64,000 nucleotides of DNA, taken from the NCBI RefSeq assembly GCF_013363975.1, contig NZ_JABWGN010000011.1, positions 371,588 to 435,587 on the forward strand. Reading direction: 5' to 3'. Below, in pieces: positions 32,832 through 41,766 of the stretch. The notes beneath the pieces are model-generated. The model was not told where the DNA came from. It ran no database searches and saw nothing but the letters and a program-made list of their open reading frames with translations. This stretch comes from Nonomuraea montanisoli (lineage in GTDB: Bacteria; Actinomycetota; Actinomycetes; Streptosporangiales; Streptosporangiaceae). The first letter of the stretch is position 1. The number at the start of each line of letters is the position of its first letter. Made by a program: the position numbers and the translations under genes.

Positions 32832-33448
32832 CGTCTTCTCGGCCGCATGTCGAAGAAGAAAAAGATCATCAGGAACACGTAGCAGCAGAGCGCGGCCACC
32901 GCGCTGAAGGCGCCGATCACGGTCGGCACCAGGTAGGAGACCGGGCCCATGCCCCACCGCAGGCGCAGGGCGCGCGCCTCCGCCGGGGTGATGTGGGGGC
33001 CCAGGTGGCGGTGGCCGAGCGAGGCGTACCACCACACGGCGTTGTAGAAGATCCCGCCGACCACCAGCACGAGCCCGTAGAAGACGGCCGCGACCCGCTG
33101 CGCCGCGACGTCGCCGCTGTGCAGGGCCTCGGCCAGCACGTGCGTGGGGAACGGCAGGAAGGCCACGTCCATCAGCAGCAGCACGTTGAACCCGAGCAGC
33201 ATGCCATCGGTCCTGCGGATGAAGTGGAACATCCGGTGGTGGTTCATCCAGACCATGCCCACGAGCAGGAACGTGATGGCGTACGCCACGTACGACGGCC
33301 ACAGGCCGACCAGAGCGCCCCGCAGGTCGTGCTCCCAGCCCTCGGGCAGGTGGATCTCGATCACCAGCAGGGTGATGGCGATGGCGAAGACGCCGTCGCT
33401 GAACGCTTCAAGGCGAGATGTACTAATTGCGGGGGAATCGTCCGTCAC
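32819..33448 (-). CDS. TMEM175 family (DUF1211) potassium-channel-like protein
   Basis: A 209-aa membrane protein with six helices. The first contains the family filter motif FSDGVFAIAITLLVIEI (about 16-32). Bacterial members form potassium-selective channels as oligomers of single-domain subunits. Length is normal. No coupled partner; the adjacent MocR gene is a separate unit. Confidence 0.9.
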   Translation of the reverse strand: MTDDSPAISTSRLEAFSDGVFAIAITLLVIEIHLPEGWEHDLRGALVGLWPSYVAYAITFLLVGMVWMNHHRMFHFIRRTDGMLLGFNVLLLMDVAFLPFPTHVLAEALHSGDVAAQRVAAVFYGLVLVVGGIFYNAVWWYASLGHRHLGPHITPAEARALRLRWGMGPVSYLVPTVIGAFSAVAALCCYVFLMIFFFFDMRPRRRQAA

Positions 33449-33514
33449 GGCCCCAGATCGTAGCCTGCGGACGGAGAAGCAGGCCGTCTCCCCGCACCGG
33501 CGGTCCTGACGAGG

Positions 33515-34948
33515 TCATCGCCCGACGGCGAGCCGGCGGGAGTGCTCCTCCCACGCCGCGGTGAGCCGGTCGACCGCGGCCTCCAGGGTCGGCGGGGCCT
33601 CGGCGAAGGAGAGACGGATGCCGTGGTGGTGCCTGCCGTCCACGCAGGCGGTGGCTCCCGGGGCGACGATGACGCCGTAGCGGGCGGCGGCCAGGTGCGC
33701 GAAGCTCTCACTGTCGCCGACCGGCAGGGAGACCCAGGTCGACAGCCCGGCCCGCGGCATCTCGGCCGGCCAGGCGGGCAACTGCCGCTCCAGCAGCGCC
33801 AGCAGCAGATCCCGCCGGTCACGCAGGGAGTGGCGGAGCCCGTCCTGCCAGGTCGTCCCGGCCGCCCCGAGCAGGCGGGCGGCGATGAGCTGGGACGGCA
33901 CGCCAGGAGCGGGATCGCTCGCGCAACGCAGCAGCAGGACGTCACGCGACCGCTCCGGCGCCCGGATCCAGCCGACTCGAAGCCCTGCCCAGAACATCTT
34001 CGACAGGGATCCGAAGGCGATCACGGACTCGTCCCGCGCCGCCAGCGGGATCACCGGCTGTCCCTCCTCCCCCAGGTCCAGCCCCGCCTGGGTCAGGTCC
34101 TCCACGAGGAGCGCGCCGCCTCGCCGTACCGTGGCGAGCAACGAGTCGCGGCGTGAGGCGCTGAGGACCGCGCCGGTGGGGTCGTGGGCCGCGGAGTCCA
34201 CGTAGATCACCGGCGTGCGGACGGCCAGGCGCCGCACGGCCTGCGCGTCGATGCCGAACGGATCCACCGGCACCGCGATGGGGCGCTCTCCCCGCATGGC
34301 CGACACGAGTCCCGGACCGGTGGGGCAGCCCGTGATCACCGAACGCCCGGAGGCGGCCGTCGCGGCGAGCACCAGCGACAGCGCGTGCCGGGCACCGGAG
34401 GTCACGATCAGCTGATCCGCCGTGGTCGGCAGGTGCAGTCGCTCCGTGAGGTGCGTGGCGAGCGCGGCGCGCAGCGCGGGGAGCCCGGCCGGGTGCAGGC
34501 CATGTCCGCGCAGGTCGTACGGCAGGATGCCGCCGTCGAAGGGCGGCAGGTGATCGACGCCCGCGGGCACCGACAGGGACAGATCGATGACCTCTTCGTG
34601 GCCGGAGGAGCCGTCCTGGGCCAGCCGGCGGCGCAGCAGCGCGGAGGCCGCGTCCTCCAGCGGTGCGGGCGTCGAGGTGGGACGCGGGCGGACGAAGGTG
34701 CCGGCGCCCTGGCGGCGTTCCACCAGGCCGGCGTCCGCGAGCTCGCTGTAGGCGCGGACGAGTGTGCCGCGGCTGACCCCGAGCGCGTCCGCCAGCGGCC
34801 GCTCGGCCGGCAGCCGCTCTCCCGCGTCCACCAGCCGCCGCTCCATCGCGTCGGCGATCCCCTCCGCGATCCGCCGGTAGTGGGGCCCGGTACGGCGCCG
34901 CCACCCGTCAAGGGCGATACGCACCCACCACCCCAGATCATGGTCCAT
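33515..34948 (-). CDS. MocR/GntR-type PLP-dependent transcriptional regulator
   Basis: A 477-aa protein. An N-terminal GntR winged HTH (IAEGIADAMERRLVDAGERL, ALGVSRGTLVRAYSEL) joins an aminotransferase-fold domain in which FGSLSKMFWAGLRVG provides the PLP-binding Lys. ATG 34948 lies within a CCATTTT...AAAATTGG imperfect palindrome, so autoregulation is likely. The divergent SCO6745-enoyl-CoA hydratase pair is the candidate target. Confidence 0.85.
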   Translation of the reverse strand: MDHDLGWWVRIALDGWRRRTGPHYRRIAEGIADAMERRLVDAGERLPAERPLADALGVSRGTLVRAYSELADAGLVERRQGAGTFVRPRPTSTPAPLEDAASALLRRRLAQDGSSGHEEVIDLSLSVPAGVDHLPPFDGGILPYDLRGHGLHPAGLPALRAALATHLTERLHLPTTADQLIVTSGARHALSLVLAATAASGRSVITGCPTGPGLVSAMRGERPIAVPVDPFGIDAQAVRRLAVRTPVIYVDSAAHDPTGAVLSASRRDSLLATVRRGGALLVEDLTQAGLDLGEEGQPVIPLAARDESVIAFGSLSKMFWAGLRVGWIRAPERSRDVLLLRCASDPAPGVPSQLIAARLLGAAGTTWQDGLRHSLRDRRDLLLALLERQLPAWPAEMPRAGLSTWVSLPVGDSESFAHLAAARYGVIVAPGATACVDGRHHHGIRLSFAEAPPTLEAAVDRLTAAWEEHSRRLAVGR

Positions 34949-34961
34949 TTTCCAAAATTGG
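34945..34961. promoter_or_regulatory. Possible MocR operator
   Basis: CCATTTTCCAAAATTGG is a near-palindrome overlapping the MocR start codon and lying 65 bp from the divergent gene. It is AT-rich against a GC-rich background. Tentative. Confidence 0.4.
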
Positions 34962-35025
34962 CACTGTCTCGCGCGATCGGCAACGGACATGCTTGCCGTC
35001 GGCGTTCACGACCCGGGGAGACATC

Positions 35026-35886
35026 ATGGATCCGAGCCCCACGCTGGCCCGGCGGTTCTGGGAGGCGATCGAGCCCATCCACGCCGTCGCCTACTTCACC
35101 GTCGAACCGGCGGAAGCGGCCACGGCGATCGGACTCACCGGCTGGTGGATGGGCTACTTCGCGGGCCGGGTCGCCCCGGTGGGGCCGGTCGACGAGGCCG
35201 CCGCGGCCGCCCTGTTCTTCGCGTTCGCGCCGGCGAAGGTGGCCCGCGCGCTGCCCGAGGCGTGGGAGCGCGCCGGCCCGGAGAAGGTGCTCGACAGCCG
35301 TCTCGCCGCGGTGCGGGCGGCCCTCGACCGCGTCCTCCCGCCCGTCGGGCCCGACACCCTGCTACGCCTCGTCGGCCTCCTCGAACGGGCGGCCGAAGGG
35401 TGCGCCTACGAGGGACGCGCGCTGGCCGCCGCCTGGTCCCGGGTGTCCCGCCCGGCCGACGTGGCCGGACGGCTCTGGCTCGCCACCACGATCCTGCGCG
35501 AGCATCGCGGCGACGGTCATGTCATCGCCGTGGTGCATGGCGGGCTCTCCGGGCTCGAAGCGTCCCTCACCCATGTGGCCACCGGCAACGTCTCCAGGGA
35601 GCTCATCCAGCGGAGCCGCGGCTGGACCGACGCCGAGTGGGAGGAGGCGCGACGCAGGCTGGTGGCCCGTGGCCTGCTCGACCGGGACTCCCGGCTCACC
35701 AGGACCGGCGGGGTGCTGCGGCGCGAGATCGAGAACGCCACCGACCGGCTCGCCGCCGACCCGGTCGCCACGCTCGGCGAGACCGGCGTCGAGGAGGCGA
35801 TCCGGCTGGCCGCGCCGATCAGCCGCCACCTCGTCGACACGAACGTCATCCCGGTCCCCAACCCGATCGGAGCCCCCCGCCCATGA
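35026..35886 (+). CDS. SCO6745 family protein
   Basis: A 286-aa actinomycete protein: LARRFWEAIEPIHAVAYF start, GLTGWWMGYFAGRVAPVG and C-terminal winged-helix-like EARRRLVARGLLDRDSRLT. The family is widespread and lacks a proven function; the C-terminal half resembles a winged helix. GGGGAG precedes ATG 35026. The stop overlaps the enoyl-CoA hydratase ATG, so they are cotranslated. Confidence 0.75.
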   Translation: MDPSPTLARRFWEAIEPIHAVAYFTVEPAEAATAIGLTGWWMGYFAGRVAPVGPVDEAAAAALFFAFAPAKVARALPEAWERAGPEKVLDSRLAAVRAALDRVLPPVGPDTLLRLVGLLERAAEGCAYEGRALAAAWSRVSRPADVAGRLWLATTILREHRGDGHVIAVVHGGLSGLEASLTHVATGNVSRELIQRSRGWTDAEWEEARRRLVARGLLDRDSRLTRTGGVLRREIENATDRLAADPVATLGETGVEEAIRLAAPISRHLVDTNVIPVPNPIGAPRP

Positions 35887-36671
35887 CCACCATCAGGTGC
35901 TCGCACCAGGATGCCGTCACCACGATCACCATCGACCGCCCGGCCAAGCACAACGCTCTGGACTACGCCACCATCGACGCCTTGATGGCCGCGCTCGACC
36001 GGGTGGAGACCGACGAGGGTGTCCGGGCCGTCATCCTCACGGGCGCCGGGCGGCGCGCCTTCAGCGCGGGCGCCGACATCGGCGATCTCGCCGAGAGCAT
36101 CGCGGGCGGCGTCGACCGGGCTCTGCGGGACGTCGTCCGGAGGGGGCAGGGACTCACCCGCCGGATCGAGACCTTCCCCAAACCCGTCGTCGTCGCCGTC
36201 AACGGCCTGGCCTACGGCGGCGGCTGCGAGATCACCGAAGCGGCGCCGCTCGCCGTCGCGGCCGACCACGCCACCTTCGCCAAGCCGGAGATCACACTCG
36301 GCTTCCCGCCCCCGTTCGGGGGTTCGCAGCGGCTGCCCCGGCTCATAGGCCGCAAGCGCGCGCTGGAGATGATCCTCACCGGCGATCCCATCGACGCGGG
36401 GCGCGCCATGGACCTCGGTCTGGTGAACAGGGTGGTCCCGGCGGACGACCTCCTCGACGCGGCGCACGACCTGGCGGCGCGCGTCGTCCGCCACCCCGCC
36501 TCGGCCGTGACGGCATGCCTGGCCGCGGTGACCCGCGGTGTCAACGTGCCGATCGACGAGGGGCTCGCCGTCGAGGCGTCCTGGTTCGCGGTGACCGTGC
36601 CCACGGAGGGTGTCGCCTCCGGCCTACGGCGCTTCCTCGCCCGCGACAGGCGCCCCGATCGCGGGCGCTGA
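35883..36671 (+). CDS. Enoyl-CoA hydratase/isomerase (crotonase) family protein
   Basis: A 262-aa crotonase. Oxyanion motif AFSAGADI and NGLAYGGGCEIT are present. The usual catalytic Glu positions fall in KPEITLGFPPPFGGSQRL, where one Glu is retained (E in PEI) and the second is not the standard residue. It could be a hydratase or an isomerase. ATG 35883 overlaps the upstream stop; the 3' end overlaps the convergent kinase gene by 48 bp. Confidence 0.85.
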   Translation: MTTIRCSHQDAVTTITIDRPAKHNALDYATIDALMAALDRVETDEGVRAVILTGAGRRAFSAGADIGDLAESIAGGVDRALRDVVRRGQGLTRRIETFPKPVVVAVNGLAYGGGCEITEAAPLAVAADHATFAKPEITLGFPPPFGGSQRLPRLIGRKRALEMILTGDPIDAGRAMDLGLVNRVVPADDLLDAAHDLAARVVRHPASAVTACLAAVTRGVNVPIDEGLAVEASWFAVTVPTEGVASGLRRFLARDRRPDRGR

Positions 36672-38102
36672 GCCGTACCGCCGGCCGAGCCAGGAGCCGG
36701 GATCGGGGCGCCGCGGCAGGCCGCCGGAGACCGGCAGCCGCACGTCGATCCGCGTGCCGGCGTCCTGCTCGGCCACCACGACGCCGCCGCCGTGCAGCGT
36801 CACCTGCTGGCGGACGAGAGTGAGACCGAGCCCGGAGCCGGGACTCCCGGTGCGCCGGTGGAAGCGGGCGAAGACCGTCTCGCGGTCGGCGGGCGGGATG
36901 CCGGGGCCGGCGTCCCGTACGGACAGGACGGCGTCGTCGCCCTGCGCGGACAGCTCCACGGTGATCAGGGCCCGGCCCTGGTCACCGGCGCCGTGGATCG
37001 CGGCGTTGTCCAGCAGGTTGTCCACGATCACCCGCAGCCCTTCCGCCCGTCCGCGCACGGGCAGGCCGTCCGGGACCGAGGCGGAGATCGTGGCGTGCGG
37101 ATGGCGGCGGCGGGTGTCCTCGACAGCCGTGCTGACGATCTCGGCCAGGTCGACCTCGACGAAGGTCGCCCGGTCGAGCAGCTCGCCACGGGCCAGCCCG
37201 CTCAGCATGGTGATCAGCCGCAGGATCCGGGCGTGTTCGGCGTTCAGGTCCGCGACGACTTCCGCCCGCTCCGCCGGATCGAGGCCCGGGTGGTCCAGCA
37301 GGCTCAGGTTGGCGCCCATGCTGGTCAGCGGGGTGCGCAGCTCGTGCGCGGCCGAGGCGGCGAAGGCGCGCGCCGTCTCCAGCGCCTCGCCCGTGCGCGC
37401 CACCGCCGCGTCGCGCCGGTCCAGCAGCTCGTTGACCAGCCCGGCCAGCTCGTCCACCTCGACGGCTCGCGAGGTGGTGGCCAGCCGGGTCGCCGTGCGC
37501 GACGGCCGGTCGATCGCCCGCGCCTGCCGGTGCAGCACCGCCACCGGCCGTACGGCCAGCCGCCCGAGAGCCAGGCCCGCCGCCACGCCCACTCCGGCCG
37601 CGACGAGCGTGGACAGCACCACGCGCCGGGCGAGCTGCCGGCGTTGCGCGTTCACGTGCGCCGCCGGCTCGAACAGCCACAGCCGGGCCCGTCCGCCCGG
37701 CCCGAGGTCCGCCTGCACGAACCGCCACCGCCGCCCGTCCCGGACGAGATCGGCGGGCCCGTCCGCGCCTGCCGGGTACGGCCCGCGGGGCAGGTCTCCT
37801 GCGGCGAGCGGCTCGGTCCCGGAGACCTCCAGATACACGCCGCCCGGACCGCCGCCGGTGGCCGCCGCGGCCAGCCGCTGCTTGAAGACACCGGGCGTCA
37901 TCCCCGGATCGGTCCGCGCCGCGTACAGGGAGGCCATCGGCGTCAGCGCGTGCAGCCGCGCCGTCAGCTGCCTGTCGCGCTCCGCGTACAGGTCCTCGGA
38001 CATCAGCCGCAGCACGAACAGCCCGGACAGCAGGACCAGCAACGGGACGAGCACGGCGAAACAGACGGCGAACCGGGTGGACAGCCTCATCGCATGGCTC
38101 AC
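36624..38102 (-). CDS. Sensor histidine kinase (OmpR-partner type)
   Basis: A 492-aa kinase with a first helix near residues 12-34, an extracellular sensor of about 130 residues, a second helix, HAMP-like linker, H-box SAAHELRTPLTSM, N-box VDNLLDNAAIH and G-boxes DAGPGIPP and GSGLGLTL. GTG 38102 overlaps the regulator stop by 4 bp; ATG 38090 is an alternative. The C-terminus extends over the convergent crotonase 3' end. Confidence 0.85.
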   Translation of the reverse strand: MSHAMRLSTRFAVCFAVLVPLLVLLSGLFVLRLMSEDLYAERDRQLTARLHALTPMASLYAARTDPGMTPGVFKQRLAAAATGGGPGGVYLEVSGTEPLAAGDLPRGPYPAGADGPADLVRDGRRWRFVQADLGPGGRARLWLFEPAAHVNAQRRQLARRVVLSTLVAAGVGVAAGLALGRLAVRPVAVLHRQARAIDRPSRTATRLATTSRAVEVDELAGLVNELLDRRDAAVARTGEALETARAFAASAAHELRTPLTSMGANLSLLDHPGLDPAERAEVVADLNAEHARILRLITMLSGLARGELLDRATFVEVDLAEIVSTAVEDTRRRHPHATISASVPDGLPVRGRAEGLRVIVDNLLDNAAIHGAGDQGRALITVELSAQGDDAVLSVRDAGPGIPPADRETVFARFHRRTGSPGSGLGLTLVRQQVTLHGGGVVVAEQDAGTRIDVRLPVSGGLPRRPDPGSWLGRRYGSAPAIGAPVAGEEAP

Positions 38103-38794
38103 AGTTCCGAGGGGAGCATGGCCCGCAGCACGAACCCGACCCCGCGGACCGTGTGCACCATCCGGGGCTCGCCGCCGGCTTCGAGCTTGCGACGCAGGTA
38201 GCCGACGAAGGTGTCGACGGCGTTGCCGGTCACCTCGAAGTCGTAGCCCCAGACCCGTTCCAGCAGCACCTGCCGGGACAGCACGATGCCGGCGTTGCGC
38301 GCGAGGGTCTCCAGAAGGTCGAACTCGCGCCGCGTCAGGTCGACCGCGCGGCCGTCGAGGGTGACCCCGCGAGTGGCCGGGGCGACCGTCAGCGGACCCA
38401 CCCGGATCGTCGTGCCGGGAGCGCGACCGGCCCTGCGCAGCAGCGCGCGCAGCCGCAGAACCAGCTCCTCCAGCGCGAACGGCTTGACCACGTAGTCGTC
38501 CGCGCCCGCGGCCAGCCCGGCCACCCGGTCGGCGACCTCGTCCATGGCGGAGAGCATCAGCACCGGCACCTCCGAGCCGTGGCCGCGCAGCCGCGAGCAC
38601 ACCTCGATCCCCGACAGGCCGGGCATCGACACGTCGAGCACGACCGCGTCCGGAGGCGCGCCGTCGACCAGGTCGAGGGCCTGCCGTCCGGATGCGGCGG
38701 TCGTCACGTCGAAGCCCTCCAGCCGCAGGCCGCGGCGCAGGGAGCGGAGGATCGCCGCGTCGTCGTCGACGGCGAGTATCCGGGGCGCGGTCAT
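38099..38794 (-). CDS. OmpR-family response regulator
   Basis: A 231-aa regulator with receiver acidic pocket VDDDA, phospho-Asp in VVLDVSMPG, Lys in DYVVKPF and a winged-helix DNA-binding domain (RREFDLLETLARNAG, VDTFVGYLRRKLE, VRGVGFVLR), like MprA/PrrA. It is first in the operon with the kinase. Targets unknown; the divergent esterase is a candidate. Confidence 0.9.
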   Translation of the reverse strand: MTAPRILAVDDDAAILRSLRRGLRLEGFDVTTAASGRQALDLVDGAPPDAVVLDVSMPGLSGIEVCSRLRGHGSEVPVLMLSAMDEVADRVAGLAAGADDYVVKPFALEELVLRLRALLRRAGRAPGTTIRVGPLTVAPATRGVTLDGRAVDLTRREFDLLETLARNAGIVLSRQVLLERVWGYDFEVTGNAVDTFVGYLRRKLEAGGEPRMVHTVRGVGFVLRAMLPSEL

Positions 38795-38887
38795 CGGTGC
38801 TCCTTGGGGATCAGCGGTCTCACGAATTTGCCAGAGAGGTTCTGTTCACTGCCGGAGGTCGTTCACCGAGGGAAAAGAGATTCGCGC

Positions 38888-39781
38888 ATGTGGAGGATCC
38901 GCACAAGTGTGGCGGTGTTACTCGCCGTTCTGGCCACGGCGTACGCAGCCGGGAGCGGCGTCGCGGCGAACGCGGCGGCCACCGGCAGGACCACCGTCCA
39001 CACGATCACCGTTGACGGGCGGCAGCGGAGCTACCGGCTCCACCGGCCCGCGTCGCTCCCGGCGAAGGCGCCGCTGGTGGTGATGATGCACGGCGGCTTC
39101 GGCTCGGCGAGGCAGGCGGAGAGGTCGTACGGCTGGGACGCCGAGGCGGACCGGCGGCGCTTCGCCGTCGCCTACCCCGACGGTCCGGCGGCGTGGGACG
39201 TCGGCGACGGCTGCTGCGGCAGGCCGGGCAGGGAGCAGGTGGACGACGTCGCCTTCATCACCCGGATGATCGCCGACGTCGGCCACCGGCTGGGGATCGA
39301 CTCCGGGCGGGTGTACGCCACCGGCATCTCCAACGGCGGCATGATGGCCTACCGGCTGGCCTGCGACACCAGGATCTTCGCCGCCGTCGGCCCGGTGGCC
39401 ACGACCCGGCTCGGCGACTGCCCCGCACCGGCGCCGCTGTCGGTCATCCACATCCACGGCCTGGCCGACGAGACCGTCCGCTTCGACGGCGCCGCGGGCA
39501 CCGGGATCGCCGAGATCGACGGGCCGCCGGTGCCGGAGGTCGTCGCCGGCTGGCGGGCCGTCGACCACTGCGGCCGCCCCACTGTCACGAGGTCAGGACC
39601 GGTCACCACCGAAGCGGCCCGCTGCGCGCGGGGCCGCGCCGTCACTCTGATCACTGTCGAAGGCGCCGGACACCAGTGGCCCGGCGGGCAGGTCGTCCGC
39701 GAGCGGGCCGATCCCCCGTCCAAGGCCCTCGACGCCACCGCGGTCATCTGGGACTTCTTCGCCGCCCACGCCAAGCGCTGA
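38888..39781 (+). CDS. Secreted LpqC-type esterase (CE1/PHB-depolymerase-like)
   Basis: A 297-aa protein with signal peptide about 1-30 and an alpha/beta hydrolase: oxyanion HGGFGSARQAERS, Cys pair in GDGCCGRPG, nucleophile GISNGGMMAYRLAC, HIHGLADETV carrying the acid, and catalytic His in EGAGHQWPGG. This matches the LpqC/feruloyl-esterase/PHB-depolymerase group. Divergent from the OmpR system. Confidence 0.85.
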   Translation: MWRIRTSVAVLLAVLATAYAAGSGVAANAAATGRTTVHTITVDGRQRSYRLHRPASLPAKAPLVVMMHGGFGSARQAERSYGWDAEADRRRFAVAYPDGPAAWDVGDGCCGRPGREQVDDVAFITRMIADVGHRLGIDSGRVYATGISNGGMMAYRLACDTRIFAAVGPVATTRLGDCPAPAPLSVIHIHGLADETVRFDGAAGTGIAEIDGPPVPEVVAGWRAVDHCGRPTVTRSGPVTTEAARCARGRAVTLITVEGAGHQWPGGQVVRERADPPSKALDATAVIWDFFAAHAKR

Positions 39782-39817
39782 GGCAGGGCGCGAGATCGGC
39801 CGGCCAGGCCCGTCACC

Positions 39818-40540
39818 CTATTCCGGCGGTCTTGAGCCGAGCTCGACGCAGCAGGCGCCCGGCCGGGGGGCCAGTGTTGCTTCCACGGTGGTCGCCCTGA
39901 GTCCTTCGCAGTAGGCGGCGAGGAAGGCGTGGTTGATGCCGCACACCAGGTCGGGGTCCTTGGCCGCGAGGGGGTGGAAGGGGCAGTTGTCGAGCCGGAG
40001 GCGGGTCGGCGCGACCCGGGCCGGCTCGAAGCCGTGGTCCTCCAGCATGTGGGCGATGTAGGTGAGGGCGCGTTCGGTGCCGAGCCGGCCGGGCTTGAGC
40101 CGGTCGTGCTCCGCCTTCCCGAGGGCGTGCCCGCGGTCGGCCGCGACGCGTACGGCGGCCTGCGGCCCGCTCTCGTCCGGCCGCTGGTGCCGTACCGCCT
40201 CCAGCAGGATCTCGGCGAGCAGGCCGTGTTCGCGCGGCGGGATGCTGACCTGAACGTGCAGGTCGGTCGGCTGGTACAGCTTCGGGGCGCGGCCGACCCT
40301 GCGGATGCCGTCCGGTTGGGCGTACGTGGCCTTGAGCAGGCCCACCTCGACCAGCTTGTCGAGGTGGAAGGCCGCCAGCTTGCGGGAGATGCCGACGCTC
40401 CGCGCGGCCTCGTCGCGGGTCACCGGAGCAGGCGACTGCCGGATGAAGGCGTGCATGCGGCGTCGCAGCTCGTCGTCGAGCGCCGCCACGGCGCGCACCG
40501 CGTCGTCCGTCACCTGTTCACGATAACACTCGTCTTCCAC
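39818..40540 (-). CDS. Winged-HTH regulator with Cys-rich C-terminus (SufR-like)
   Basis: A 240-aa protein. The N-terminal HTH has PVTRDEAARSVGISRKLAAF and HLDKLVEVGLL. The C-terminal domain holds Cys residues in LDNCPFHPL, LVCGINH, AAYCEGL and PGACCVEL, spaced like the Fe-S-ligating Cys of SufR-type repressors. Fe-S or metal sensing is inference. GTG start at 40540. It is divergent from folE with 77 bp between. Confidence 0.75.
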   Translation of the reverse strand: MEDECYREQVTDDAVRAVAALDDELRRRMHAFIRQSPAPVTRDEAARSVGISRKLAAFHLDKLVEVGLLKATYAQPDGIRRVGRAPKLYQPTDLHVQVSIPPREHGLLAEILLEAVRHQRPDESGPQAAVRVAADRGHALGKAEHDRLKPGRLGTERALTYIAHMLEDHGFEPARVAPTRLRLDNCPFHPLAAKDPDLVCGINHAFLAAYCEGLRATTVEATLAPRPGACCVELGSRPPE

Positions 40541-40617
40541 GGGGAAACCCCTTCTCCTCGTGCGCCTCGGCGTGATAAAGCTAAGAGTTATTAGTGAAAT
40601 TGGAAGGGGAGGCCGAC

Positions 40618-41196
40618 ATGCTCAACGGATCGACCGTTTCCACGGGAGGCGTCGACCTGGCCGCGGCCGAGCTGGCGGCCGGCCAGTTCCTCGAAGCCCT
40701 GGGCATCCACCTGGACAACGAAAGCCTGCGCGGGACCCCCGGGCGGATGGCGCGCGCCTACGCCGAGCTCTTCTCGCCACGTCCCTTCGAGCTGACCACC
40801 TTTCCCAACGACGAGGAGTACGACGAGCTGGTCCTGGTCCGTGACATCCCGCTCCGGTCGGTGTGCGAGCACCACCTGCTGCCGTTCACCGGCGTCGCCC
40901 ACGTCGGGTACCTGCCAGGACCGCGCATCGTCGGACTGTCCAAGCTCGCCCGCATCGTGGAGCACTTCTCCTGCCGGCCACAGGTCCAGGAGCGCCTCAC
41001 CAAGCAGGTCGCCGATTGGCTGCAGACGAACCTGCGGCCCCGAGGGGTCGGCGTGGTCGTCCGAGCCGACCACACGTGCATGACGCTGCGCGGCGCGCAG
41101 TCCCCGGGGGCTCAGACCATCACGTCCACCTTGCTCGGCGTGCTGCGCGACGACGCCCGCTCACGGGCCGAGTTCCTCTCCCTGGTCAACCCCTGA
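40618..41196 (+). CDS. folE: GTP cyclohydrolase I
   Basis: A 192-aa FolE that converts GTP to dihydroneopterin triphosphate, the first step to tetrahydrofolate and pterins. Zinc Cys in VCEHHLLPF, GLSKLARIVEHFSCRPQVQE and ADHTCMTLRG (second zinc Cys) are all present. GGAAGGGGAGG precedes ATG 40618. It is isolated from other folate genes, so it may be a second copy for a special pterin. Its end overlaps the convergent Nudix gene by 36 bp. Confidence 0.95.
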   Translation: MLNGSTVSTGGVDLAAAELAAGQFLEALGIHLDNESLRGTPGRMARAYAELFSPRPFELTTFPNDEEYDELVLVRDIPLRSVCEHHLLPFTGVAHVGYLPGPRIVGLSKLARIVEHFSCRPQVQERLTKQVADWLQTNLRPRGVGVVVRADHTCMTLRGAQSPGAQTITSTLLGVLRDDARSRAEFLSLVNP

Positions 41197-41700
41197 CCGC
41201 AAGGCGCGCGGCTCGCCTGACGGGCGCCCCCGGGCGGCCAGCACCTCGGCCAGCAGCTCCGCGAGTCCCACAGGCCGCAGAGTCTCCGTGGTCTCGGCCG
41301 CGACGAGCTCGGCCGAGGACCACCATCGGTGATCAGTGATCGCCTCCTGTTCGCCCGCCTCCAGGCGGGCGCGGGTGACGGCCTGCGTGCCGCGCGCCCG
41401 CGCGAGGAAGTACCGCTCGTGCATGTGCACGGGCTCGCCGCCCCACCGGACGTCCGCGTCGAGCGTCCACAGGCACGGCCCCCACTCGACCTCCGTCAGC
41501 CCGGTCTCCTCCAGCAGCTCCCTGCGGGCGGCCTGAAGGAAGTCCTCGCCCTGCTCCAGCCCCCCGCCCGGGGGCACCCAGAAGAACTCCCGGTCCGGAG
41601 CCCCGGGAACGACGATGACGCCGTCGTACCGGTGCCGGATCAGCAGGATCCGATCGTCCTGATCCAGCAGCACAATCCGGGCACCTCGTCGGGTCCGCAT
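41161..41700 (-). CDS. Nudix hydrolase
   Basis: A 179-aa protein with a complete Nudix box: GGGLEQGEDFLQAARRELLE then ETGL (about residues 45-68). N-terminal RIVLLDQDDRILLIRHRY is typical of the general Nudix fold. It hydrolyses an unknown nucleoside-diphosphate derivative. Overlap with folE is convergent, so a link to dihydroneopterin triphosphate is possible but unsupported. Confidence 0.9.
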   Translation of the reverse strand: MRTRRGARIVLLDQDDRILLIRHRYDGVIVVPGAPDREFFWVPPGGGLEQGEDFLQAARRELLEETGLTEVEWGPCLWTLDADVRWGGEPVHMHERYFLARARGTQAVTRARLEAGEQEAITDHRWWSSAELVAAETTETLRPVGLAELLAEVLAARGRPSGEPRALRSGVDQGEELGP

Positions 41701-41766
41701 CGCTCGCTCTCCCTTTCGGCGTGGTCGCTCAGCCGGCCACCCGGCACCGCCGGGCGGCCTCGCACG

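Noticed and set aside
34184..36823. 879-codon open frame on the plus strand
   Set aside because: Crosses the MocR gene antisense and the SCO6745 and crotonase genes in a wrong frame; no domain signal.
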